A DNA stretch of 64,000 bases from Curtobacterium sp. MCBA15_009 (GCF_001864895.1 NZ_MJGO01000038.1:91840-155839); one strand, 5' to 3'. Positions 1-8,797 are shown, counted from the first letter of the stretch. The notes: generated from the sequence alone by a model not told the origin. Numbers and translations are program-made.

Positions 1-79
1 CCGGGGTCGGCTGTGCTCGATCCCGATGCCCGACCGCGGGTCCGGACGGCGGGGCCGGACCGTGGGGCCGGACCGCGGA

Positions 80-1006
80 TCAGCCGTCGTCGTGCCCGGC
101 GACGCGGCTCCAGGCGACGGCGGCTCCGGCCAGCGGGGCCCTCGTGCCGAGCGAGGCCGCCACCACCGGGCCGCCGTCGTCCGTGCGGACATCCGGCGCG
201 ATCGTGTCGCGGAGCGGGCCGCCGACGACGTCCCACGACCGGACGATCGACCCACCGACGACCACACGGTCCGCGGCGAACCGCTCGACCCACGGCCGCA
301 GCGCGGTGCCGAGGGCACGTGCCGCGCGGTCGACGACCTCGGCGGCGAGCCGGTCGCCCTGTCGCGCGAGGGCGCAGATCTCCTCGACGGTGCGGTCACG
401 GCCCGCTGCCGCGCGGTAGGCGTGACGGAGAGCGGGGGAGGAGAAGGTCGCCTCGAGCGGGCGTCCGTCGATCGTCAGCCGGTGCACCTCGCCCGCCTCC
501 GGCACCCGGTCGCCGGTGCTGACCTCGACGCCGTCGTGCAGGAAGGCCGAGCCGACCCCGGTGCCGAGGGTGATGCAGACCATGCGCGGTGCCCGTGCGC
601 CGGACCCGGCGGCCCACTCGCCGATGCCGTACGCGACGGCGTCGTTGCAGAAGCGGACGTCGTCCGGTGCCACGTCGAGCCGCTCGGCGAAGGCCCGGCG
701 CAGGTCGACGCCCGCCAGTGAGCGGAACTTGTCGACCCCGGCGAACGTGCCGGTGCCCGCGGCGTAGTCGAACGGTCCGGGCACGGCGACGACCCAGCCC
801 CTCGGCGGACCCGCCGAGAGCAGGGACCGGGCAGGGCCGACGAGTTGGTCGAGCAGGACGCCGAGCGGCGCGTGCGGGTCGATCGCCGCGCCGGCCTCGC
901 GGTCGACCGCGCCCACCGCCGCCGGGTCGACGAGCGCGGCCGTGACGTGGCTCCCGCCGACGTCCATGACGCCGACGGGAGCCCCGGTCGGGAGTGCGGT
1001 GGTCAA
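80..1006 (-). CDS. ROK-family sugar kinase, zinc-loop-less
   Basis: Likely cytoplasmic ATP-dependent (or polyphosphate-dependent) hexose kinase. The N-terminus shows the ROK phosphate-binding motif GVMDVGGSHVTAAL, the catalytic Asp sits in FCNDAVAYG, and LGTGVGSAFL is the second glycine loop. The usual CxCGxxGCxE zinc loop after the GE-H motif is missing; the sequence runs directly from GEVHRL to SSPALRHAY, as in polyphosphate glucokinases. I chose TTG at 1006 because it overlaps the stop of the upstream mannanase gene and follows a GAGG box; a GTG at 1036 lacks a ribosome site. It is cotranscribed with the GH76 gene, so it probably phosphorylates a sugar released from it. The substrate cannot be read from sequence. 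Confidence 0.8.
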   Translation of the reverse strand: MTTALPTGAPVGVMDVGGSHVTAALVDPAAVGAVDREAGAAIDPHAPLGVLLDQLVGPARSLLSAGPPRGWVVAVPGPFDYAAGTGTFAGVDKFRSLAGVDLRRAFAERLDVAPDDVRFCNDAVAYGIGEWAAGSGARAPRMVCITLGTGVGSAFLHDGVEVSTGDRVPEAGEVHRLTIDGRPLEATFSSPALRHAYRAAAGRDRTVEEICALARQGDRLAAEVVDRAARALGTALRPWVERFAADRVVVGGSIVRSWDVVGGPLRDTIAPDVRTDDGGPVVAASLGTRAPLAGAAVAWSRVAGHDDG

Positions 1007-2220
1007 CTGACCTCGCCGAGTCGGTCGGGCGACCACGCGAGGACGGCGAAGACCTGGATCATCGCTGCCTGGTCGAGCGTCGCGGCGGGGCGCGACCAGT
1101 CCGGGTCGCCACCGCCGCTCGGCTGGAAGTGGAACAGCCCGGTCGCCGGGTCGCGGTTGTCACGCCAGGTCGCCGTCGCCCACTGCTCGGCGGCGGCGCG
1201 GTACGCGGGGTCGTGCTGCACGGAGTCGAGCAGCAGCAGGTCCTTGACGTAGAACGCGTTGAACACCGCGGGCTGCTGCTGCAGGCGGTCCTCCGCCGTC
1301 CAGTAGCGCAGCGACGCCTTGGCGGCCGCGGCTGCCTGGCGCAGGTACTTCGGGTCGTCGGTGACGCGGTACAGGATCGTGGCCGTCCCGATCATCGCGC
1401 CGGAGTTGTACGTCCACAGCGTCGGGTCGATGGTGCCGTCGGGGCCGATGCTGTTCCGGTACAGGCCGGCGGACTCCCGCAGGCAGCGGTTGTTCCACTG
1501 GTACAGCTTCGTGCTCGTGCGCAGGTACGACGCCTCGCCGGTCTCCTCGTACAGGTGCGCGGCGAGCTGTGCCGTGAGTCCGGTGACGTTGGCGGCGCGG
1601 ACCGTGTTGTCCGGTCGGTCGATCCAGTCGGAGCCGCCGGGACACGGCAGCGTCGCGTCGGTGTTCCAGCTGCGCGCGGCGACGTCGAAGGCGGCTTCGG
1701 CGCGGTCGAGGTACGCCGGGTCGTCGGTGGCCTGGTACTGGCTGACGAAGGAGAGGCCGACGACCGCGTTGTCGTCGTAGTAGACGTCGCCGCCGGTGCC
1801 GAGCGGTGCGGGCAGGTACGACTCGTAGCCGGGGCGTCCTCCCGGAGCGACCGCGTGGTACCGCTCGAAGCCGTCCACCCGTGCAGCGGCGGAGTGCGCG
1901 TAGGCGGCGCCGGCACCGTCGATGCCCTGCAGGTCGAGCGCCGCCTGCGTGGCCTCGCGGTACTCCCAGAGGAACGAGTACGGGTTGCCGGTGCTCGTGT
2001 CGGTGTTCTCCCGGTACAGCCCGTGACCTGCGGAGCCGGTGTACAGGGCGTCCTGCATGGCGTCGTAGGTGGCGCTCGCGCGCTGCTGCCAGACGGCGTC
2101 CGGTGGTGCGGCAGCGGCGTCCGCAGCCTGGGGGACGCCGACGGCGGCGACGCCGAGGACGATCGCGGCGGCCGTGACCCGCACCCCACGGACGGCGGTG
2201 CTTCGTGTCGAGCTGAGCAT
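1003..2220 (-). CDS. secreted GH76 family alpha-1,6-mannanase
   Basis: 405 aa exported glycoside hydrolase. A Sec signal peptide covers about residues 1-35 (basic start, hydrophobic core, A-D-A-A-A cleavage zone). The body is an (alpha/alpha)6 GH76 domain; YYDDNAVVG carries the adjacent Asp pair that serves as nucleophile and acid/base in this family. Known GH76 enzymes cut alpha-1,6-mannan of fungal cell walls or mycobacterial-type lipoglycans. The ATG at 2220 follows AAGGAGAG; longer in-frame readings run back through the regulator gene and are artefacts. The stop overlaps the kinase start. A LacI-type palindrome lies 19 bp upstream. Confidence 0.85.
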   Translation of the reverse strand: MLSSTRSTAVRGVRVTAAAIVLGVAAVGVPQAADAAAAPPDAVWQQRASATYDAMQDALYTGSAGHGLYRENTDTSTGNPYSFLWEYREATQAALDLQGIDGAGAAYAHSAAARVDGFERYHAVAPGGRPGYESYLPAPLGTGGDVYYDDNAVVGLSFVSQYQATDDPAYLDRAEAAFDVAARSWNTDATLPCPGGSDWIDRPDNTVRAANVTGLTAQLAAHLYEETGEASYLRTSTKLYQWNNRCLRESAGLYRNSIGPDGTIDPTLWTYNSGAMIGTATILYRVTDDPKYLRQAAAAAKASLRYWTAEDRLQQQPAVFNAFYVKDLLLLDSVQHDPAYRAAAEQWATATWRDNRDPATGLFHFQPSGGGDPDWSRPAATLDQAAMIQVFAVLAWSPDRLGEVS

Positions 2221-2238
2221 CGTTGCTCTCCTTCCCGT

Positions 2239-2252
2239 TGGTATCGTTACCA
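2239..2252. promoter_or_regulatory. LacI-type operator upstream of GH76 gene
   Basis: TGGTATCGTTACCA is a near-perfect palindrome with a central CG, the form expected for LacI/GalR repressors (TGGNAnCGnTNCCA). It lies 19 bp before the GH76 start. No LacI gene is in the window; the adjacent regulator is GntR-type and has a different candidate site. Confidence 0.6.
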
Positions 2253-2393
2253 TACGCGGCGGGCACGAAGACGACAAGGCTGGGTCGGCGCCCGCCCGGA
2301 GGCCCGGGCGGACATCATCGACGTCGGACGACATCGATCCTGTCGTTCCGCGTCGACCTCCCGTGCCCGTGCCCGTGCCCGCCCCCGTACCCG

Positions 2394-3035
2394 TCACCCC
2401 GCCGTCGTGGCTGACCGCAGCGCACGCTCGGCGTCGTCGAGGTAGTGCTCGAGCAGCGCGGACGCGCCCGGGCGGTCGCCGGCGCGCAGCGCGTCGACGA
2501 TCGCCTCGTTCCGCTCGACGAAGCCCGCGTGGAAGGACGCCGGGTCGTCCGTCGTCAGGAACGCCAGCCGCATCTCGGCGAGCAGTCCGTCCATCAGACC
2601 CCACAGGCGCTCGCTCGGCACGGCCCGCACGAGCGCGGCGTGGAACCGGATGTCCGCCGTGCCGACCGCACGCCAGTCCCCGGCGGCAGCGGCGGCGCGC
2701 GCCTCGGCCACCGCTGCGGCGGCGTCGGCCAGCGCCGGAGCCGACGGGTCGCACGCGTGGACGGCCGCCTGCTCGAGCACGCGCCGCGCGGCGTACAGGT
2801 CGACGACGTCGGCGGTGGACAGTCGGCGGACGAACACCCCGCGGTTGAACACGTGCTCGACGAGCCGGTCCCGCGCGAGCAGGCGGAAGGCCTCGCGCAG
2901 GGTGTTGCGCGAGACGCCGAGCTGGTCGCTCAGCCGTTCCTCGGACAGCTGGGCCCCGGGGGCGAACTCCCCGTCCGCGATCATCGTGCGCAGTCGCGCC
3001 GCGGAGGACTCGGCGCCGCCGACGGTTCGGGTCAT
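2394..3035 (-). CDS. GntR-family regulator, FadR/FCD subfamily
   Basis: 213 aa. N-terminal winged helix (about 10-75; LSDQLGVSRNTLREAFRLL is the recognition helix region) followed by an all-helical FCD ligand domain (about 85-210) with the D/R and H residues (RFHAALVRA) that bind metal and carboxylate ligands. FCD regulators usually sense small organic acids. It is divergent from the DUF969/DUF979/DUF2891 genes, and the palindrome TTGTTGAACAA at 3122-3132 recurs before pxpA, so I infer it represses both arms of a 5-oxoproline regulon. ATG 3035 (AGGATCGAGGG upstream) is preferred to GTG 3068, which has no ribosome site. Confidence 0.85.
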   Translation of the reverse strand: MTRTVGGAESSAARLRTMIADGEFAPGAQLSEERLSDQLGVSRNTLREAFRLLARDRLVEHVFNRGVFVRRLSTADVVDLYAARRVLEQAAVHACDPSAPALADAAAAVAEARAAAAAGDWRAVGTADIRFHAALVRAVPSERLWGLMDGLLAEMRLAFLTTDDPASFHAGFVERNEAIVDALRAGDRPGASALLEHYLDDAERALRSATTAG

Positions 3036-3120
3036 GCCCTCGATCCTGACACGATCCGGGGCGGGCACGCGGGGGCATGCTGTGTGACCGTCGTGTTACA
3101 GAGCAGAACGCCCTCTTGCG

Positions 3121-3133
3121 ATTGTTGAACAAT
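3121..3133. promoter_or_regulatory. GntR-type operator, copy 1
   Basis: ATTGTTGAACAAT is a perfect 13-bp palindrome between the divergent GntR gene and the DUF969 gene. Read in the direction of transcription, both copies in the window show GATTGTTSAACAA with a candidate -10 ending at the GATT, so a bound repressor would cover the -10 and start site. Confidence 0.6.
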
Positions 3134-3152
3134 GCAGTCCAGGCTGGCCCGC

Positions 3153-3857
3153 ATGTTCGTCCTCATCGGCGTCGCCGTCGTCATCGTCGGGTTCGCGTTG
3201 CGCGTCAACGCGCTCCTCGTCGTGACCGTCGCGGGCATCGTCACCGCGGCCATCGGCGGGATCGGTCCCGTCGGCATCCTCACCGCCTTCGGCGACGGCT
3301 TCGCGTCCAGTCGCTCGGTCACGACCTTCGCGCTCGTCCTGCCGGTCATCGGCCTGATCGAGCGCTACGGCCTGCAGGACCAGGCGAAGCGCCTCATCGC
3401 GAAGCTCGACAAGCTGACCACGGGGCGCCTGCTCGCCGGGTACCTCGCCATCCGGCAGGTCACGGCAGCGGTCGGCCTGACCAGCATCGGCGGCCCGGCG
3501 CAGACCGTGCGCCCGCTCGTGCACCCGATGGCCGAGGGCGCGGCGCTCAAGAAGTACGGCCGGATCGACGAGCGCATGCGCGAGAAGATCAAGGGCTACT
3601 CGGCGTCGTCCGACACCGTCGGGGTCTTCTTCGGCGAGGACGTCTTCGTCGCGGTCGGATCGATCCTGCTCATCACGACCTTCGTCGACTCGACGTACGG
3701 GCTCGCGCTCGAACCCATCGACCTCGCACTCTGGGCCATCCCGACCGGCATCGCCGCCCTGCTCGTGCACGGCACCCGGCTGCTGCTGCTCGACCGACGG
3801 CTCGACAAGATGGCGGCCGACGTGTCGATCGCCCCCGGCACGGAGGTCCCGGCGTGA
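3153..3857 (+). CDS. DUF969 family membrane protein
   Basis: 234 aa integral membrane protein; about six to seven hydrophobic segments, beginning MFVLIGVAVVIVGFALRVN, which matches the usual DUF969 N-terminus. An in-frame ATG at 3132 lies inside the operator and has no ribosome site; ATG 3153 has an AGG box and fits family length. It overlaps DUF979 by GTGA (3854-3857), so the two are probably translated together as a heteromeric carrier. In firmicutes and actinobacteria DUF969/DUF979 pairs occur beside pyroglutamyl peptidase or 5-oxoprolinase genes. Transport of 5-oxoproline or a related amide is inference. Confidence 0.8.
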   Translation: MFVLIGVAVVIVGFALRVNALLVVTVAGIVTAAIGGIGPVGILTAFGDGFASSRSVTTFALVLPVIGLIERYGLQDQAKRLIAKLDKLTTGRLLAGYLAIRQVTAAVGLTSIGGPAQTVRPLVHPMAEGAALKKYGRIDERMREKIKGYSASSDTVGVFFGEDVFVAVGSILLITTFVDSTYGLALEPIDLALWAIPTGIAALLVHGTRLLLLDRRLDKMAADVSIAPGTEVPA

Positions 3858-4924
3858 TCACCAGCGAATGGCTCTACTGGCTCATCGGCGCGTTCTTCAT
3901 CGCCGTCGCGGTCCTCATCGTCACGGACACCGCGCACGCGAAGCGCCTCGGCAACGCGGCGTTCTGGGGCATCCTCGGCCTGTCCTTCTTCTACGGCACC
4001 TTCGTCGCCGCGAAGACCGCGCCATCGTGGGTGCTCGGCATCGCCGTCCTCGTGATGGTCGCCCTCGCCGGTCTCGGGTTCACCGGGACCACCAGCCGCA
4101 CCCGGGTCGCGAGCATCCCCGGAGCCGGCACGGGCGCCGAGACGGGGCCGGCCGAACCGACGGGCGTCGCGACGAAGCCGTCCTCCAGCACGAGCGTCCT
4201 CGCCACCACCAGCCCCGACGAGCGTGCGGCGTTCGCGACCCGCTTCGGCAACAGGCTCTTCATCCCGGCGCTGGTCGTGCCCGTGGTCGCCGTCCTCGTG
4301 GCGACGCTCGGCCCGCTGGTCCGCATCGGCGGCGATCCCCTGCTCGCCGAGGGCAGCGCGACCCTGACCGGCCTGGGCATCGGCTCGGTCCTGGCCGTGG
4401 TCGTCGCGGTGTTCGTCCTGCGCCCGCCGCGCATCGCCACCCCGATCCGCGAAGGCGGGCGCCTGCTGCAGGCGATCGGCTGGGCGGCGCTGCTGCCGCA
4501 GATGCTGTCGACGCTCGGCATCGTCTTCACCCAGGCCGGGGTCGGCGACGCCGTCGGTACGATCATCAAGTCCGTCCTGCCGGAGGGCTCGCTGCTCGCC
4601 GCCGTGGTGGTCTACTGCCTCGGCATGGCGCTCTTCACGATCATCATGGGCAACGCGTTCGCCGCCTTCCCGATCATGACCGCGGCGATCGGCTGGCCCG
4701 TCCTGGTGCAGGGCTTCGACGGCAACCCCGCCGCGATCTTCGCCATCGGCATGCTCGCCGGGTTCTGCGGCACCCTGGTCACGCCGATGGCCGCCAACTT
4801 CAACCTGGTGCCGGCCGCACTGCTCGAGATGCGGGACAAGTACGGCCCGATCAAGGCGCAGATCCCGACCGCCGCCGTCCTGCTCGTCGTCAACATGGGA
4901 GTCATGTACCTTGTCGCGTTCTGA
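3854..4924 (+). CDS. DUF979 family membrane protein
   Basis: 356 aa, about nine to ten membrane helices, with a hydrophilic Ala/Thr/Ser-rich loop at about residues 85-130. C-terminal segment holds the conserved FAAFPIMTAAIGWPVL and GFCGTLVTPMAANFN stretches typical of DUF979 and of the ion-transporter-like fold. GTG start 3854 follows GGAGG and overlaps the DUF969 stop. Its own 3' end overlaps the DUF2891 start by 14 nt. Partner of DUF969; see the regulon finding for the proposed role. Confidence 0.8.
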   Translation: MITSEWLYWLIGAFFIAVAVLIVTDTAHAKRLGNAAFWGILGLSFFYGTFVAAKTAPSWVLGIAVLVMVALAGLGFTGTTSRTRVASIPGAGTGAETGPAEPTGVATKPSSSTSVLATTSPDERAAFATRFGNRLFIPALVVPVVAVLVATLGPLVRIGGDPLLAEGSATLTGLGIGSVLAVVVAVFVLRPPRIATPIREGGRLLQAIGWAALLPQMLSTLGIVFTQAGVGDAVGTIIKSVLPEGSLLAAVVVYCLGMALFTIIMGNAFAAFPIMTAAIGWPVLVQGFDGNPAAIFAIGMLAGFCGTLVTPMAANFNLVPAALLEMRDKYGPIKAQIPTAAVLLVVNMGVMYLVAF

Positions 4925-5972
4925 TGCCACCCCGATCGACCTGACCCGGGCCGCGTGGGCCGACCGCTTCGCGGCCGTCGCCGCCGAGAACACCACCCGC
5001 GAGTACCCGTACGCGGCGCACCACACCACGTCCGGTCCGGACGACCGTGCCCTGCCCGTCGAGCTCCACCCGGCCTTCGCGACGTCCTACGACTGGCACT
5101 CGTCCGTGCACATGCACTGGCTCGCCACGCGCCTGGTGGCGCACGGCCTGTCGGACGGTCTGGAGGCCCGGCTCACTTCGATCCTGCAGGCGCACCTCAC
5201 GACGGATCACCTCGCGACCGAGGCGGCCTACCTGCGGGGGACACCGCACTACGAGCGCCCCTACGGCTGGGCCTGGCTCGCCCGGCTCGCCGCAGAGGTC
5301 TCGGCGTCCGAGGTGCCCGCGATCCGGCAGCTCGCGCCCGGCTTCGCACCCGTCGTCGACGTGCTCGAGGACCTCGTCACCCGGTGGGTCGACGGTGCCG
5401 CCCACCCGGTCCGGCACGGGGTGCACTCGAACTCGGCGTTCGGGCTGCTGCTCGTGCTCGAGGCCGCCCGGTCGCTCGGCCGGGACACCCTCGCCGCGAC
5501 GGTCGAGCGTGCCACGCGCGAGTGGTTCGGCGACGATGCCGGATGGCCCTTCGCGTGGGAGCGCAGCGGTCACGACTTCCTGTCGGCCGGGCTCGCCGAG
5601 GCCGACCTGGTGCGCGCGGTCCTGCCGGCCGACGAGTTCGCGACCTGGGCGCAGTCGTTCTTCGCCGAGGTGCAGCCGGGCGACGCGATCCTGCGGTCGA
5701 CGGTGGTCCGCGACGAGAACGACCCGCAGCAGGTCCACCTGTTCGGCCTCGACCTGTCCCGTGCCGGTGCGGCACGCCGGATCGCGGACGCCCTGCGCGC
5801 CGACGGATCGCCCGGGGCGGGCGCGGGGATCGCGGGGCTGCTCGACGACGCGGCCGACCGGCTGCTGGCCTCCGGGCTCGCGGCGAGCGTCGGCGAGGAG
5901 TACTACTCGACGCACTGGCTCGCCAGCTTCGCCTGGGACGCGATGGAGGCCCGCGAGGACGCTGCGCGCTGA
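4911..5972 (+). CDS. DUF2891 domain protein
   Basis: 353 aa soluble protein with no signal peptide. It matches DUF2891 in having the N-terminal DWHSSVHMHW motif, the central HSNSAFGLLL motif and the C-terminal THWLASFAWDA motif, an (alpha/alpha) toroid-like pattern of conserved His and Trp. TTG 4911 follows GGGAG nine bases upstream; the gene overlaps DUF979 by 14 nt, so it is the third gene of the operon. The His-rich conserved face suggests a hydrolase or binding protein, but no function is established to my knowledge. Confidence 0.8.
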   Translation: MSRSDATPIDLTRAAWADRFAAVAAENTTREYPYAAHHTTSGPDDRALPVELHPAFATSYDWHSSVHMHWLATRLVAHGLSDGLEARLTSILQAHLTTDHLATEAAYLRGTPHYERPYGWAWLARLAAEVSASEVPAIRQLAPGFAPVVDVLEDLVTRWVDGAAHPVRHGVHSNSAFGLLLVLEAARSLGRDTLAATVERATREWFGDDAGWPFAWERSGHDFLSAGLAEADLVRAVLPADEFATWAQSFFAEVQPGDAILRSTVVRDENDPQQVHLFGLDLSRAGAARRIADALRADGSPGAGAGIAGLLDDAADRLLASGLAASVGEEYYSTHWLASFAWDAMEAREDAAR

Positions 5973-6124
5973 TCCCGCGCGGGCGCATGGTCGCCTCCTG
6001 ACCGGTGCCCTGTCAACCCCCTGCATGTGTTGTCGAAGACACCTAGCCTCGACGCCGAGCCGAGATCCGGCGGACGCCCGGGCCAGCGGGCGTCATCGGC
6101 CACACATCAGGGAGTGACGCACAC

Positions 6125-6880
6125 ATGCACCACCACAGGATCAGGAGAACCGCTCTCGTCGCCGCGGTCGTCGGCGCCACCGTCGTGGCGTCGATGGGGA
6201 CGGGGAGCGTCGCCTACGCGGGGGTCACCGCCCCGGTCGGCGACGTCGGGAAGTTCCGGCAGACCTTCGTCGAGGACTTCAGCACCGCCGCAGCCGCGAA
6301 CGGCCCCTTCGCGGCGAGGTACGCGAAGGCGTGGCAGCCCTACCCGGACGGCACCGGCGGCATGTACTGGGCCGGGTCGCAGGTCAGCGCCCACGACGGC
6401 TTCATGGACGTCGCGCTCGACGGGCGCCACGGAGCGGCCGGCACGTTCGGCACACCGTCCGGGGCCTGGTCGCACGTCGGCGGGAAGTTCTCCGTCCGTG
6501 CCAAGGCCACCGGCGGCACGGGGAACGGCGCCGCGTTCATGCTGTGGCCGTCGTCCGACGTCTGGTCGGACGGTGAGATCGACTACCCGGAGAGCAACTT
6601 CGAGGGGTCGCCGATGCTGCACCAGCACTCGATGACCCCCGGGCAGGAAGCGAACGCGACGAGCATGAGCACCGGGGTGACCTGGCGCAGCTGGCACGTC
6701 TACTCGGTCGAGTGGATCCCCGGCAGGTCGGTGCGGTACCTCCTCGACGGCAAGGTCATCGAGACGGTCACGTCGAACGTGCCCACGACGGCGCACCGGT
6801 ACATGTTCCAGGTCGGGAACTGGGGTGCGGCGGGGCACCTCGACATCGACTGGGTGAGCACGTACCGGTACACCGGCTGA
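6125..6880 (+). CDS. secreted GH16 family glycoside hydrolase
   Basis: 251 aa. Signal peptide about residues 1-32 (HHHRIRRTA basic head, hydrophobic core, A-Y-A cut). The rest is a GH16 beta-jelly roll; DGEIDYPES contains the catalytic E-x-D-x-x-E of the family (nucleophile and acid/base Glu). Mature enzyme should cleave beta-1,3 or mixed-linkage glucans outside the cell. ATG 6125 is preceded by CAGGGAGTGACG. The gene stands alone between two 5-oxoproline arms and converges with the monooxygenase gene; a hairpin lies just after its stop. TAGCCT at 6043-6048 may be its -10. Confidence 0.85.
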   Translation: MHHHRIRRTALVAAVVGATVVASMGTGSVAYAGVTAPVGDVGKFRQTFVEDFSTAAAANGPFAARYAKAWQPYPDGTGGMYWAGSQVSAHDGFMDVALDGRHGAAGTFGTPSGAWSHVGGKFSVRAKATGGTGNGAAFMLWPSSDVWSDGEIDYPESNFEGSPMLHQHSMTPGQEANATSMSTGVTWRSWHVYSVEWIPGRSVRYLLDGKVIETVTSNVPTTAHRYMFQVGNWGAAGHLDIDWVSTYRYTG

Positions 6881-6896
6881 ACCTGCTCGGGGCGTC

Positions 6897-6935
6897 GGTC
6901 CCGCTCGGCGGCCGTCCGGTCAGTCGAGCGGGACC
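6897..6935. terminator. hairpin between convergent genes
   Basis: Perfect 11-bp stem GGTCCCGCTCG / CGAGCGGGACC with a 17-nt loop, 16 nt after the GH16 stop. The right arm runs into the last codons of the convergent monooxygenase gene, so it can act on both strands. No U-tract, as is common in actinobacteria. Confidence 0.5.
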
Positions 6936-7222
6936 GTGCGGCCGAAGGTGCGGGTGACGGGTGCCTCGGCGAGCAGCGGTCCGATGGCAGCTGATCCCTC
7001 GGGGGTGGCGCGCCAGGCGACGTAGGCGTCGTGGTCAGCCGCGGTGGTCCAGGACTCGACGACGACCATGCGGGTCGGGTCGTCGTCGTCCACCAGGACC
7101 TCGAGCGACTCGTTGCCCGGGAACGACGCCGTCTGGGCGAGGGTCTGCCGGACGGCGGACTCGACGGCATCCGCGGCGGCCTCGGCCTGGAACCGGACCT
7201 CGAGCAGGACGGTGATCGACAT
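6920..7222 (-). CDS. antibiotic biosynthesis monooxygenase-like (ABM) protein
   Basis: 100 aa ferredoxin-fold dimeric alpha/beta-barrel protein: ITVLLEVRFQ, ESLEVLVDDDDPTRMVVVESW and DHDAYVAWRATPEG match the ABM/YgiN pattern. Such proteins act on quinones, haem or small aromatics, or degrade them; the substrate is unknown here. ATG 7222 follows AAAGG six bases upstream. It lies 64 bp after pxpC on the same strand and may be the last gene of that transcript. Confidence 0.75.
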   Translation of the reverse strand: MSITVLLEVRFQAEAAADAVESAVRQTLAQTASFPGNESLEVLVDDDDPTRMVVVESWTTAADHDAYVAWRATPEGSAAIGPLLAEAPVTRTFGRTVPLD

Positions 7223-7286
7223 GTGGTGCCTTTCGTCGGGGATGTCCGAGACAACTCCCGACACCGCGTGGTTGTTCCGGCCCGGC

Positions 7287-8171
7287 CTACTCGACGACCC
7301 GGAACCGCAGCCGGTCGCCCGGGCGCAGCTGTGCGGCGCGGTCGACGGCGGTCGGCGTCAGCACCGCCACCACCGGGTAGCCACCGGTGACCGGGTGGTC
7401 GGCGAGGAAGAGGACGGGGTGGCCCTCCGGCGGCACCTGGAGCGACCCGGTCTCGACGCCCTCGCTCGGGAGCTCCCCGGTGACCGCGCGCTCGAGCGGC
7501 CGGTCGGCGGTGGTCCGCACCCCCACGCGGTCGCTGGCCGGGGTCACGTGGTGGTCCTGCCCGGTCAGCGTCGTCCGCCACCCGGCGGTGAACCAGTCGG
7601 CACGCGGGCCCGGCACCACGTCGAGCAGGACGTGTCCGCCCGGGAGGTCCTCCGGGGGCTGCGGTACGGCGTCGACGTTCGGCCACGACACCCGCGCGTC
7701 ACCGACCGGCAGCACGTCCCCGACGGCCAGGGGTGGTGGGCCGAGCCGGGCGAGGGAGTCCCACGACCGGCTGCCGAGCACCGGGTCGACCGCGACGCCG
7801 CCGAGCACCGCGACGTAGGCGCGCAGCCCGACCGTCGCGGTGCCGATGCGCAGGGTGTCACCGGGCGCCAGGAGCAGGACCTCGTGCGACGCCGCGCCCC
7901 GGACGCTCCCGTCCGCGCGCTCGACCTCGACGGGGCAGGCCGCGCCGGTGGTGGCGGCGACCACGTACGCGTCCGCACGGAGCGCGACCGAGCCGAGCAG
8001 GGCCTCCAGGACGGCCGCGTCGGGACGGTTGCCGACCAGCCGGTTCGCGAGCGCTGCGGACCCGCGGTCGGCGGCGCCCGCCGCGCCGAGCCCCATGTCG
8101 CTGAAGCCGGGCCGGCCGAGGTCCTGGGTGGTCACGCCGTAGCCGACGTGCGTGACGGTGAGGGCGCTCAT
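7287..8171 (-). CDS. pxpC: 5-oxoprolinase subunit C
   Basis: 294 aa, AHS2/KipA domain. The N-terminal motif VGYGVTTQDLGRPGF is characteristic, followed by GAADRGSAALANRLVGN. Often misnamed biotin-dependent carboxyltransferase. With PxpB it forms the ATP-dependent kinase-like part that opens 5-oxoproline to L-glutamate together with PxpA. Start ATG 8171 overlaps the pxpB stop by ATGA. A longer reading back to 8246 is only open frame. Confidence 0.9.
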   Translation of the reverse strand: MSALTVTHVGYGVTTQDLGRPGFSDMGLGAAGAADRGSAALANRLVGNRPDAAVLEALLGSVALRADAYVVAATTGAACPVEVERADGSVRGAASHEVLLLAPGDTLRIGTATVGLRAYVAVLGGVAVDPVLGSRSWDSLARLGPPPLAVGDVLPVGDARVSWPNVDAVPQPPEDLPGGHVLLDVVPGPRADWFTAGWRTTLTGQDHHVTPASDRVGVRTTADRPLERAVTGELPSEGVETGSLQVPPEGHPVLFLADHPVTGGYPVVAVLTPTAVDRAAQLRPGDRLRFRVVE

Positions 8172-8797
8172 GCCCGACCCGCGTCGACGAAGCGGACCCG
8201 TGTGCCGGCCGGCGCGAGGGCCGGCGGATCGCGATCGAGGGACCACATCGGCACCGTGGTGCGTCCGATCAGCTGCCAGCCACCGGGTGAGACCCGCGGG
8301 TAGACGGCGCTGAACTCACCGGCCAGCGCCACCGACCCGCTCGGCACGGCGGTGCGGGAGGAGGGACGGCGGGGGAGGTCGAGCGGGGGCTCCGAGCCGG
8401 TCAGGTAGCTGAACCCGGGGGCGAAACCGCAGAACGCGCTCGTCCAGACCTGGCTGGTGTGCCAGGCGACGAGCTCGTCGGGGGACATGCCGGTCAGGTC
8501 GGTGACGGCGTCGAGGTCCTCGCCGTCGTAGACCACCGGGACGACGAGCGGGGCGCCGTCGACCGCGGTCGCGGCGGCGACCGGGGCGACCCGCTGCAGG
8601 TCGGCCCGCAGGCGGACGGCGTCGGTCGTGGCGGGGTCGAACCGGAGCAGCAGCGTCCGGGCGCCGGACACGACCTCGGTCAGACCGGGGACCGGGACCG
8701 CTGCCAGCCCCGTGCGGAACGCGACGACGTCGGGCAGGGAGTCGAACGTCGCGAGGAGCGCGGTCCGTCCCGCGGTCCGGAGGTCGGGGGCGGTCAT
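8168..8797 (-). CDS. pxpB: 5-oxoprolinase subunit B
   Basis: 209 aa, AHS1/KipI domain. The hallmark [12 protein letters not shown] is present, followed by [13 protein letters not shown] and [11 protein letters not shown]. Partner of PxpC in ATP-dependent 5-oxoprolinase; the KipI name comes from Bacillus sporulation work and is not implied. ATGA overlaps join it to pxpA upstream and pxpC downstream, so translation is coupled. Confidence 0.9.
   Translation of the reverse strand: MTAPDLRTAGRTALLATFDSLPDVVAFRTGLAAVPVPGLTEVVSGARTLLLRFDPATTDAVRLRADLQRVAPVAAATAVDGAPLVVPVVYDGEDLDAVTDLTGMSPDELVAWHTSQVWTSAFCGFAPGFSYLTGSEPPLDLPRRPSSRTAVPSGSVALAGEFSAVYPRVSPGGWQLIGRTTVPMWSLDRDPPALAPAGTRVRFVDAGRA

Noticed and set aside
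1003-3132. 709-codon open frame spanning the mannanase and the regulator region
   Set aside because: The part upstream of 2220 is Arg/Pro/Ala-rich, overlaps the GntR gene on another frame and the intergenic operator. The signal peptide and AAGGAGAG site fix the start at 2220.
3132-3152. ATG 3132 as the DUF969 start
   Set aside because: Lies within the operator and lacks an SD; ATG 3153 fits the family N-terminus better. A leaderless start there cannot be fully excluded.
7287-8171. Urea or biotin-dependent carboxylase annotation for pxpC
   Set aside because: No biotin or carboxyltransferase motif; the VTTQDLGRPGF and linked pxpA/pxpB identify 5-oxoprolinase.
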